Of a DNA stretch of 64,000 bases, positions 1-7,208 are shown piece after piece (within the stretch, counting starts at the first letter, position 1; each line of letters opens with the position of its first letter). Made by a program: the position numbers and the translations under genes. The DNA is from Thalassotalea sp. 273M-4 (GTDB taxonomy: Bacteria > Pseudomonadota > Gammaproteobacteria > Enterobacterales > Alteromonadaceae): contig NZ_CP166961.1 in NCBI RefSeq assembly GCF_041410465.1, forward strand, positions 2,790,001-2,854,000, given 5' to 3'. The notes beneath the pieces are model-generated. The model made no database searches and had not been told where the DNA came from. It saw only the letters and a program-made list of their open reading frames with translations.

Positions 1-2
1 TA

Positions 3-530
3 GTGATTGCTCAACCGGTTCTTTTTATGATGATGGGCTGGATGCTCATTAGCGAAACCCAAGATCCCATGTTCCCCAGTACTTATCAAACTATTTGGCT
101 CTATATTCATGTGCTGTTTGGTAAAGTCTTCTTGGGGTTATTTTATATCGCCTTTGCACTTTCTTGTTTTATTTTGCTACGCAAATTTAAAAGTTGTCGG
201 CGCTGGTTTAAACGCTTACCAGCCAATGAGAACATGGCTCTATTGGCCTTTCGCTTTATCGCGGTAGGGATGATTTTTGACACTTTAATGTTAATTGCTG
301 GGGCAATTTGGGCACAAGATGCCTGGGGGCGCTACTGGGCTTGGGATCCATTAGAAACCTGGTCCTTTATCACTTGGTTATTAGTGGCGATGTTATTGCA
401 CGCTAGAGTAACATGGAAAATATCACCACAAGTGAGCTCAGTGCTGGTGATAATTGTGTTTATCGTTGCCTTTGTTACCTTTTTTGGCGTTCCTTTTATG
501 GCCACTGCGCCACACCGTGGGGTTATCTAA
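3..530 (+). CDS. Cytochrome c biogenesis protein CcsA/ResC type, C-terminal part (truncated by window edge)
   Basis: This is the C-terminal 175 residues of a polytopic haem-handling protein of System II cytochrome c maturation. The reading frame is open at the 5' edge of the window, so the GTG at position 3 is not a real start. The family's WWD signature is visible at residues 108-120 (WGRYWAWDPLETW), followed by hydrophobic helices. Histidines at about 36, 133 and 171 are candidate haem ligands of the kind this family uses. CcsA/ResC works with ResB to deliver haem to apocytochromes on the outer face of the inner membrane. The ResB-like gene lies just downstream but on the opposite strand, so the two are convergent. 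Assignment to the CcsA/ResC family is firm; the exact subtype cannot be judged without the N terminus. Confidence 0.85.
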   Translation: MIAQPVLFMMMGWMLISETQDPMFPSTYQTIWLYIHVLFGKVFLGLFYIAFALSCFILLRKFKSCRRWFKRLPANENMALLAFRFIAVGMIFDTLMLIAGAIWAQDAWGRYWAWDPLETWSFITWLLVAMLLHARVTWKISPQVSSVLVIIVFIVAFVTFFGVPFMATAPHRGVI

Positions 531-550
531 AAAGTTAGAACCGCTAATTA

Positions 551-590
551 CAAGCTTTAAATGAGCCTTGAAAGAAACATTTAAAGCTTG
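551..590. terminator. Bidirectional terminator-like hairpin between convergent genes
   Basis: A perfect 13-bp inverted repeat (CAAGCTTTAAATG at 551-563, CATTTAAAGCTTG at 578-590) with a 14-nt loop lies between the convergent CcsA-like and ResB-like genes. Its right arm includes the stop codon of the ResB-like gene. There is no long T tract, so efficiency is uncertain. Confidence 0.55.
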
Positions 591-1561
591 TCTAGCCAAC
601 TACGGCGATTAAATCGTTGCCAATAAAACCAGCTTAAACAAAATACAGATAGCAATGATGATGCGAGTAGGTAGGCTTTAAATGGTTCATAGTGCACCGA
701 AAAGCCCGCCCATGTCCTTAACCCTTGATAGGTTAACACTCCTTCAGCTAGTTTTAGTTGCTCACCCACACGCAAACTATAGCGCTGTTCACCATCTCGA
801 ATAACCAAACTATGATACTTAGGCGGGGTAAGTTTCATCGCTTTTTGTTCCGTCAATAAATCATTATCTGGTGACAGCATGAACCAAAGTTGACGTTCAC
901 TATTGGGTACTTGCCAAGTATTTGTTTGACTAAACTCATTGATTAAATAGGGAGGAAAGTTAATGCTACCCGTTGCAATATCAAAACGATCTAGTTGGTC
1001 AATATTTTGCCAACTCAATACCGCTGAATAGCCAATATTACTTGTTGAATAAAAACGATAGTTATTAATGACGAGAGGTTTATGCTCACCTATCACCAAC
1101 TCTCGTACAGGTTTTTCTTCAGCATATAATCTTATCCGAGTTTTGATATCTGTAATCGCAATAAAATTAGTAAACGCAAGTTCAACCGCTTCTAAAGAAA
1201 ACATGCCTGGCGAGAGATTATATTGATGCCAAAGTCCTTGTTTCACATCATGCAGTTTACCATCAAAAAGCCCACCTTCATGCAAACTAACACGGCCATC
1301 TAGGTAGGTTAAACGGCTCAATCCCGCCAGCACAACGGTAGCAAGTAAACTTAAATGGAAAAATAATAACGGGATATTCGCTTGAAATTTTTTATTACAG
1401 ACAATGGCTGCTGCCAGATTTAGCACCAACAAAACAAATGGCAATATCAACCAGTACAGAAATGATTGTTCAAAGTTATACGCAATTAATAACGCTAACA
1501 ATAAAGCCAACAATAGCGTAAAAGAGAATTTTAATGACGCTAACGCTCTAATAAAAAGCAC
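581..1561 (-). CDS. ResB-like cytochrome c biogenesis protein
   Basis: The 326-residue membrane protein has three N-terminal transmembrane segments (about 8-30, 33-55 and 62-82), a large exported domain, and a fourth segment near residues 294-314. This is the ResB/Ccs1 topology in a short version, since classical ResB proteins are longer. His69 in the third helix and a histidine just before the last helix are candidate haem-handling residues. The start is a GTG at 1561 with a GAGGG ribosome site five bases upstream. The gene begins 38 bases after the 11-haem cytochrome stop with no visible terminator, so it is probably the last gene of that operon. That would tie this System II component to the multihaem cytochromes, although a full System I (ccm) is also present in the window. 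Confidence 0.8.
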   Translation of the reverse strand: MLFIRALASLKFSFTLLLALLLALLIAYNFEQSFLYWLILPFVLLVLNLAAAIVCNKKFQANIPLLFFHLSLLATVVLAGLSRLTYLDGRVSLHEGGLFDGKLHDVKQGLWHQYNLSPGMFSLEAVELAFTNFIAITDIKTRIRLYAEEKPVRELVIGEHKPLVINNYRFYSTSNIGYSAVLSWQNIDQLDRFDIATGSINFPPYLINEFSQTNTWQVPNSERQLWFMLSPDNDLLTEQKAMKLTPPKYHSLVIRDGEQRYSLRVGEQLKLAEGVLTYQGLRTWAGFSVHYEPFKAYLLASSLLSVFCLSWFYWQRFNRRSWLDKL

Positions 1562-1599
1562 TAATCCCTCTAGTATATAAGTGGAAATTGATTGCTAGT

Positions 1600-4005
1600 T
1601 TATCGCCTTCCACAGGTGTTTTCCATCCACTCTTTACCACTATTTCTGCTACTTTTACCGCAATCTTGTTCTCTCCAAGTCCCGCTTTGTCGCCAGTTTA
1701 ATATACGTAAACGGGCATTCTGATAATAAGGGCCGTTCGAATAACTGTTACCTCCGACATTGGTTCCTTCAGGTTGCCCGCCTTCAGGCCCTACATCGTT
1801 TAAATTAACCAATAGCGCTTTATTTTTCCATCCATGCGGAAGCGCGACATGACAAGATGAACAACGATAATTGGCTGAGCGTTCTCGATGATATCGATGC
1901 AAGTTGCCTTTACCGCCACAACAAAAGCCAGTATCGCCACCTGAGCCTCCACCATCCCCTGCATACACATTGCCGTCATGACAACGAAAGCACAATAAAT
2001 TATTGCCAGGGTTGGCACTCCCACTCTCGCTACCCGCAGCCCAAGGCCCCTTTAAAACAAAGTTATTATTCGAGCCGTGAGGTCCCCATGCGTTGTCACC
2101 TGTTGGCTCTGATGTTGTGGTCGCGGTATTGTTGCCATGACAATCGCTACAGTACATGGTTTGGCTACCGACCCCCTCATTCCAAGGCGCTCGCCAACTA
2201 TTGGCGTTAGCCCCCCGAACGCCGGATGTTCGACCTGTTTCAGCCATCACAGGGTGCCATGAGCGATGGTTGTTGGTGGCTAAGCCTCCGGCAGTGCCTT
2301 CGCCTTTATGCGCCTGTGGCGCCTGAAACTCCATTGCCTGATTAGTGTATTGGCTAACCCCATTGGTGCCATTTGGCGTGCCACCACCAGATTCACCGAG
2401 CGCTGGTGGCGTCGCACCAAAACCATAATTGGAATGACATCTTAGGCACACTTGATATTCACGAGTAACATAAGATGCATTGACCGAATCGCTGGCGCCA
2501 GAACTTGGATTGCCCTTTTTCACTTGAAAACTAATCATTGAGTCAGCTAGGCTTGGATTAGTTTCAAATCTATCATTACTGTAAATTGGCTCCACCCCTA
2601 ATGATCCTTTTAAAGCACCTGAAGCAATATTGGAGTGGACTACGCCTGCTCTATGCGCATGGGTACCACTGCTTTGAGAGCCATTGCCATTAAACTTTTC
2701 ATCTTTCATGACCCGATGCGGATTATGGCAATCGCTGCACTCCACATGTCTATTGGCCTTGTTGGTGCGGCCAATATTGGCGCGGGTTTCCGAAAAATCA
2801 GCATCACTGATATTATGCACTGCGACTTTTTGTTGATCGTTATTGGTTATAGGCATGTGCCGCAATGAGGTAAAATCACTATAAATATCAGGTACATTGT
2901 TATTAGTTGAGGTCAATACACTTTGACTTTGCGGGCGGTGACACTGATAACAGGTCTCTTCAATGGCTGGATTGCCCGAGGTTTTTGCGGTGGTAATTCC
3001 ACCTGCTGAATCAACCCCTTCGCGTAATAGTCGACGCGAACCTTGTACCGTGTGGGTATCATGGCAATTTAAACAGCCTGCTTGCCAAACCTTGGTGCCC
3101 CTTGGAAATTCGCGTAAGTCGGCGGCACCATCAGTGTATGTTTCGTTGGCATCAACAGAGTTCGCATGTACCGACATTGCCCAAGCTTGTCCCATTTTAT
3201 CGTGACAAGCGATACAAATTTGATCATTGGCTTCGCTAAAATTACCGCCTGAAGGGGTGACTTTTTGCATCCTGTTGGCGCGTAAAAACTTGCGATTAGG
3301 ATCGGTTTCATCCCAAATATGCGGATCATGACAACTGATGCATTGTACTTTGCCATTTTCAAGCGGAATGGTAGGGTGACTTCCGGGTAATCTATCGCCT
3401 AAATGGCTACTGCTATTGGGATCGCGAAGCTCGCCATCTGCGGTAGCTAAACTGGTATTAAAAGTAAATGAAATAGGATGGTCGTTGCTTAAGTCAGTAC
3501 CTAAGTTTCGAGTAAAGCCGGTATCACTGCCAACATCGGGCATCGAGCCATCGGCAGCGGTGCCTTGCATGCTTATATCGACATTTTGTTGGCCATTAGC
3601 GACATTGACCGAACCAATGGCTAAGGTACCATCATGACAAGATAAGCAAAGTTTAGAAGCACCTCCCGGGGCTGCGGCCATATCATTGGCATCCAACGAT
3701 AATGAGTCATACATGGTATAGGTTGCCGCTGGACTAAGCTCTCGATTCCACAAGGGTCCTGCATCATTAGCCGTATTCGCACCATGAGGCGTATGACAAA
3801 ATACACACACTTGCGATTCACTGGTTGCTTGCACAGAACCAGGTCCTGCTACCGACAAGTTATGTTTTGTCATACTAACATTCGAGTCAGCGGCCATCGC
3901 CCAGTTATGAACAGCAAGCGCAATCAGCAAGGCAATACAAAGGCCAAGCTTGTTATTTACCACCTCAAAAAACGCTCTCGGGCACCAAATATTGACTGCA
4001 TTCAT
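1600..4005 (-). CDS. Eleven-haem c-type cytochrome (doubled CXXCH family) with an OmcE-like N-terminal module
   Basis: About 801 residues with a signal peptide ending near AMA/ADS and eleven CXXCH sites (CVFCH, CLSCH, CISCH, CIACH, CLNCH, CYQCH, CSDCH, CLRCH, CSDCH, CFRCH, CSSCH). The first four, with their accessory histidines (TKHN, HTPHG, NDHP, HDPH), match the arrangement of the tetraheme cytochrome encoded at 23.1-23.9 kb. Seven further haems and a roughly 80-residue haem-free tail follow. The ATG at 4005 is chosen because it gives a clean signal peptide. An in-frame ATG at 4050 would add 15 residues and overlap the upstream gene. It is the fourth gene of the operon starting at 6152, after two triheme cytochromes and a propeller lipoprotein, which suggests a terminal or surface electron carrier. 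No lipobox is seen. Confidence 0.85.
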   Translation of the reverse strand: MNAVNIWCPRAFFEVVNNKLGLCIALLIALAVHNWAMAADSNVSMTKHNLSVAGPGSVQATSESQVCVFCHTPHGANTANDAGPLWNRELSPAATYTMYDSLSLDANDMAAAPGGASKLCLSCHDGTLAIGSVNVANGQQNVDISMQGTAADGSMPDVGSDTGFTRNLGTDLSNDHPISFTFNTSLATADGELRDPNSSSHLGDRLPGSHPTIPLENGKVQCISCHDPHIWDETDPNRKFLRANRMQKVTPSGGNFSEANDQICIACHDKMGQAWAMSVHANSVDANETYTDGAADLREFPRGTKVWQAGCLNCHDTHTVQGSRRLLREGVDSAGGITTAKTSGNPAIEETCYQCHRPQSQSVLTSTNNNVPDIYSDFTSLRHMPITNNDQQKVAVHNISDADFSETRANIGRTNKANRHVECSDCHNPHRVMKDEKFNGNGSQSSGTHAHRAGVVHSNIASGALKGSLGVEPIYSNDRFETNPSLADSMISFQVKKGNPSSGASDSVNASYVTREYQVCLRCHSNYGFGATPPALGESGGGTPNGTNGVSQYTNQAMEFQAPQAHKGEGTAGGLATNNHRSWHPVMAETGRTSGVRGANANSWRAPWNEGVGSQTMYCSDCHGNNTATTTSEPTGDNAWGPHGSNNNFVLKGPWAAGSESGSANPGNNLLCFRCHDGNVYAGDGGGSGGDTGFCCGGKGNLHRYHRERSANYRCSSCHVALPHGWKNKALLVNLNDVGPEGGQPEGTNVGGNSYSNGPYYQNARLRILNWRQSGTWREQDCGKSSRNSGKEWMENTCGRR

Positions 4006-4039
4006 TTTATCTTTACATCGTCCTGAGTACTGCAGCGGT

Positions 4040-5116
4040 TTACTTACCACCTAAAAATTGAAAAACTGAAACCCGACCATTCATCATATCGACCACATAA
4101 ATTCTATCTTGCTGGTCAACCCAAATACCGCTAGGCAAATAAAACTGACCTGGTCCTTGCCCAGTGCCTCCTAATGGCATTAAAAACTGGCCTTGCCTAT
4201 TGTATACCAACATATGGTCAAAATACGATTCAATAATGTACACATTTCCATCTGAATCTGAAGCAACACCTTTGGGTCGCATCACATCGCCTAAGCGCAT
4301 ACCGCGCTGGGCGAAACTTTTTAGAAACTTTAGCTGGCCTTGCTGGTCTTCAATTAGCTGCACTCTGGCCGCTAAAGTGTCAGCAATTAACAAACCATCT
4401 GGATGCTTAGCGATAAATGTTGGGCCATTAAAGTCGCCTTCCCCATTTCCCCGTTTACCTAGGGTGTACAAAAGCGCGCCATCTAAGCTAAAGACTTTTA
4501 TATCGTGGGTTTGCGTATCAACCACATAAATGTTGTTGCTTGCTTGGTCAAAAGTCACGCCTGTCGGCCTTTTTAATGACTCTGCGGCAAGTACACCGTT
4601 AGGCATGCCCGTGCTGGCATCCAACCTAAAGACTTTTCCTAGTTCAGAGTCACTGACTAATATTTCGTTGTCCTTGCCTAAGCTAATACCTATAGGACTG
4701 ACAAACTTCACATGTTCTTTCGCACTGGGCCATTGCGCTAATGAGCCTTGTTTTTGGTCAAAAACAAACACACTTTGGTTGGCAACATCGGTAATATAGA
4801 TGCGCCCATCGGTATTAACCGCGATACTTTGTGGCCGTTTAAGTTCGACTGGGGCTTGCTCACTTTCCCCAATGACAAAGCGCCAAAATTTTTGCAGTGC
4901 GCTTTGTTGTTTTTGTTGTTCTTGCAGTAAATTTTGTTCACCAATGATATCGCCAAGGTAAATGTAATGGGCAATTTCATGACCGTAAGGCCATGATGCG
5001 TTGACATCTTCCTGTTCCAGCACAAATGCAAATTTGTGGTGTTCATCAAGTGCCGTACAGCCTAATAATGAAGTAGACACTATCAAGAACAACAACCGTT
5101 TGAGCGCATTACGCAT
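4040..5116 (-). CDS. NHL-repeat beta-propeller lipoprotein
   Basis: The 358-residue precursor has a lipoprotein signal (LLFLIVSTSLLGC), then NHL-type repeats such as LKRPTGVTFDQASNNIYVVD and FYLPSGIWVDQQDRIYVVD, about six blades in all. Such propellers usually act as binding platforms and no catalytic residues are evident. The ATG at 5116 is preferred over a TTG at 5140, because the longer form overlaps the upstream cytochrome stop and delays the signal peptide. It sits between a triheme cytochrome (stop at 5134) and the 11-haem cytochrome (34 bases downstream), so a role in assembling or docking the surface cytochrome is plausible but inferred. A related NHL lipoprotein lies at 35161. Confidence 0.85.
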   Translation of the reverse strand: MRNALKRLLFLIVSTSLLGCTALDEHHKFAFVLEQEDVNASWPYGHEIAHYIYLGDIIGEQNLLQEQQKQQSALQKFWRFVIGESEQAPVELKRPQSIAVNTDGRIYITDVANQSVFVFDQKQGSLAQWPSAKEHVKFVSPIGISLGKDNEILVSDSELGKVFRLDASTGMPNGVLAAESLKRPTGVTFDQASNNIYVVDTQTHDIKVFSLDGALLYTLGKRGNGEGDFNGPTFIAKHPDGLLIADTLAARVQLIEDQQGQLKFLKSFAQRGMRLGDVMRPKGVASDSDGNVYIIESYFDHMLVYNRQGQFLMPLGGTGQGPGQFYLPSGIWVDQQDRIYVVDMMNGRVSVFQFLGGK

Positions 5117-5133
5117 GCAATTAACTTTGACCT

Positions 5134-5514
5134 TTACCAAATAGAGGGGCCCATAGTTTCATGACCACCATAAATACCACTTTTTAGCCCTGGTTTACCC
5201 GAATGACAACGATCGCAATGATCTAAACCCCAAGCTATTTCTTCGTTATGGCACATCCCACAATAGTCACCGTCCATCAGTTTGACCATCGATATATCAT
5301 TACTACCCGCGCGCATTTCAAAACCAAGTTCTGAGTGACAAACTTTGCAGCGGAATCTAATCCGATGAAACCAATGAGGAAAAATCACTGGACGCATATC
5401 ATTCGCTTCAGCATAGCGGTTTAAAACGACATCACCGTATTCAGCATTGACACTAAATATTGTACCGATAGACAAAGCACAAAGTGCCAATAGTTTTGTT
5501 CTAATACCAGCCAT
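5134..5514 (-). CDS. Small triheme c7-type periplasmic cytochrome
   Basis: The 126-residue exported protein has a signal peptide ending VNA/EYG and three haem sites (CKVCH, CGMCH, CDRCH). It belongs to the c(3)7-type triheme group, recognisable by the FPHWFHRIRFRCKVCH stretch, where the upstream histidines are likely distal ligands. Such proteins shuttle electrons across the periplasm. It is a clear paralogue of the protein at 19394-19819, sharing the EYGDVV start and the MRPV.FPHWFHR.RFRCKVCH core. It lies two bases after the stop of the longer triheme cytochrome and is almost certainly co-transcribed with it. Confidence 0.88.
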   Translation of the reverse strand: MAGIRTKLLALCALSIGTIFSVNAEYGDVVLNRYAEANDMRPVIFPHWFHRIRFRCKVCHSELGFEMRAGSNDISMVKLMDGDYCGMCHNEEIAWGLDHCDRCHSGKPGLKSGIYGGHETMGPSIW

Positions 5515-5516
5515 AA

Positions 5517-6152
5517 CTACTTAACCTCTGTTTCTATTATGGGAGGGTAATTTTTCCCAGGGGTGGGTTGTGGACCAGGTTTGCCGGTAAACGTTTTTCG
5601 GCTTTCACTGTGACAACGTCGACATTCAGTTAAAGGAAAAGCAACGGCACCATGACATCGGCCACAATACTCGCCGGCTAAAATAGCGAACATGTTCACC
5701 GGATTTGCGCCAGATTTTTCAACAAATATTTTCGGGTGACAATTACTGCAATCAAGCCACTCGGTATGCGCTTTATGCGGAAACCGTACCATCGGCATGC
5801 CAGCCGTTGCATCCATAATAATATCTAAATCAAGTACCTTGATTTCAGTGCTTTCAAATAATTGGGTGCGAGGTACAATCACCTGTTGCTCTAATGCTCT
5901 TACCCAGTCAACTTGATTGCCAATCCCTTTATAGTCGCCAGGCATGCCTTTGAAACCATCTTCAGGATTTTGAAGCTCTGCTAAAGCAGGGTTATCAATG
6001 GCATGTAAGTCATCCTTATTGAGCTTTTGCCAATCACGATCACTGGCCATAACCAAATGACTAAGGGAAATAAATAAAATAAAAATCAATGCTTTCAAGA
6101 GAACCTCGCAGAAAAAACGACGAAAAAAACGCCTCTTACTGAGGATTAGCAT
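5517..6152 (-). CDS. Triheme c7-type cytochrome, first gene of the multihaem operon
   Basis: The 211-residue precursor has a long signal peptide ending VMA/SDRD. A region of about 90 residues follows (VDWVRALEQQVIVPR is shared with its paralogues), then three haem sites (CSNCH, CGRCH, CRRCH) in the pattern FPHKAHTEWLDCSNCH. The ATG at 6152 has a GAGG just upstream, and a TTG at 6179 has no ribosome site. The same triheme module recurs at 18451-19383, fused to a class I cytochrome, and at 36425-37498, fused to a Lcl domain. A perfect FNR box lies about 80 bases upstream. Likely periplasmic electron carrier; partners unknown. Confidence 0.87.
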   Translation of the reverse strand: MLILSKRRFFRRFFCEVLLKALIFILFISLSHLVMASDRDWQKLNKDDLHAIDNPALAELQNPEDGFKGMPGDYKGIGNQVDWVRALEQQVIVPRTQLFESTEIKVLDLDIIMDATAGMPMVRFPHKAHTEWLDCSNCHPKIFVEKSGANPVNMFAILAGEYCGRCHGAVAFPLTECRRCHSESRKTFTGKPGPQPTPGKNYPPIIETEVK

Positions 6153-6227
6153 TGTCCTCAAAATATTTATAAGAAGCAATGATACAGCTTAAGACAAGCG
6201 CTAAAAGCAACTTTTATTCCATCTATA

Positions 6228-6241
6228 TTGATAAGGATCAA
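6228..6241 (-). promoter_or_regulatory. Perfect FNR-type box upstream of the 11-haem cytochrome operon
   Basis: TTGATAAGGATCAA matches the FNR consensus TTGAT-N4-ATCAA at all ten specified positions. Its centre is 82 bases upstream of the ATG at 6152, compatible with activation at -41.5 and a short leader. The -10 element at the expected position is weak (TTTAGC-like). Anaerobic induction is inferred. Confidence 0.7.
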
Positions 6242-6566
6242 ATCAACCTAGGGGGGGGCATACGTTACAATGAAGAGAAAATCGTAACCCTAAACTTGAA
6301 TAATAAGTAAGCATAAATTCTCGCAATTAAGAGTGAAATATCAAGAATGAGAATTGTTACGCACATTTTACGACGGAAAAGGCCTTGATAACGACTTTGC
6401 TTTGCGCAATAAACTTTCGCAAGGAAATAAGAATTTACTCAACGTCCTTGGTAAAATGAGTCAAAGCCAAATGGGCTTATCCACTAATTTTTAGGTCTTT
6501 GGGGTTGACGTTTTTAATGGTGTTTTGGTCGAAAGAATTTCTGACATAAAAACAAGTAAGTTCATA

Positions 6567-6582
6567 TGGCATACAATCTGCA
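6567..6582 (+). promoter_or_regulatory. Possible sigma-54 (RpoN) promoter before the small gene at 6645
   Basis: TGGCATACAATCTGCA has the -24 GG and -12 GC at the required 12-base distance, but departs from TGGCAC-N5-TTGC at two specified positions. It would start transcription near 6593, 52 bases before the ATG. It is much weaker than the element at 24082-24098. Confidence 0.3.
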
Positions 6583-6644
6583 TAATACAAACTCGTAAGA
6601 TTCCATATTTGAAAATACATAAGTGAGTAAGTTTCAGGATTATT

Positions 6645-6884
6645 ATGGCAACGCACAAAAACACCAAAAAGAATAACTTTATAGAAGTTTGGAATAAATT
6701 AACCCAGAGCCAAAAAAACATGTTATTTAAACTTGGCCTAAAAGGTTGGCGACTTGACTACGGTCTTTGTCAAAACACCGACTTAGTCATCATTGTCCAT
6801 GAAGAAGGTCAAATTGGCACGGTAAATTCTTTTGGTGAGGTGGAATTTTTAGAAGTTCCACAAAAAGAAAGCGCGTTAATATAG
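6645..6884 (+). CDS. Small hypothetical protein, 79 residues
   Basis: I do not recognise this protein. It starts with a basic stretch (MATHKNTKKNN), followed by a compact soluble segment with a possible beta-hairpin near the end (DLVIIVHEEGQIGTVNSFGE). It has no signal peptide. An AGGA ribosome site five bases before the ATG and ordinary codon use support it being expressed. It stands alone, 324 bases before the GGDEF gene, with a possible sigma-54 promoter upstream. Confidence 0.55.
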   Translation: MATHKNTKKNNFIEVWNKLTQSQKNMLFKLGLKGWRLDYGLCQNTDLVIIVHEEGQIGTVNSFGEVEFLEVPQKESALI

Positions 6885-7208
6885 AGATAAAATAGTTTTC
6901 TATACGCTGAACAATCGGCGAAATAAATGCGCGACTTAGCGAGTAAATCGCTTGCTTAAAGGTTTACATACTGGGATATTAAAGGTCATAAGGTGGGCGT
7001 GTCTACTCAGGGGTAGCATAGACAACCTTACCCTAACGATTAATGTAACCATCGTGTTGAGAATATCTTAAGAGTCTAAGCCGACTTTGCTAAAAATGAA
7101 TCTTACACGGTAGCAATATTTAACTCTGGCCATAACATTATGTTCAAATTTATCCATCAGATTTAAGTTCGGGTAAATACATAAGGGGGCCAACATTAGG
7201 CTGTAATT
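6885..7208. other. 324-base leader/intergenic region before the GGDEF gene
   Basis: No gene or recognised RNA family is seen. A small imperfect hairpin (TGTCTA near 6999 pairing with TAGACA near 7018) could form in a transcript. I looked for the GEMM c-di-GMP riboswitch core because a cyclase gene follows, and did not find it. Confidence 0.45.

Larger units (their letters stand above)
6153..6644. other. 492-base intergenic region between divergent transcription units
   Basis: This gap holds the FNR box at 6228-6241, a run of eight G at about 6251-6258 and a possible sigma-54 element at 6567-6582 facing right. I see no convincing gene. An opposite-strand frame at about 6491-6721 has no ribosome site and overlaps the small gene at 6645. 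Confidence 0.6.

Noticed and set aside
1800-4026. Several frames of 60-120 codons opposite or out of frame with the 11-haem gene
   Set aside because: They are shadows of a gene with strong haem-motif periodicity and have no ribosome sites or domains.
6885-7208. Possible c-di-GMP riboswitch before the GGDEF gene
   Set aside because: The conserved GEMM core and tetraloop receptor sequences are not present.
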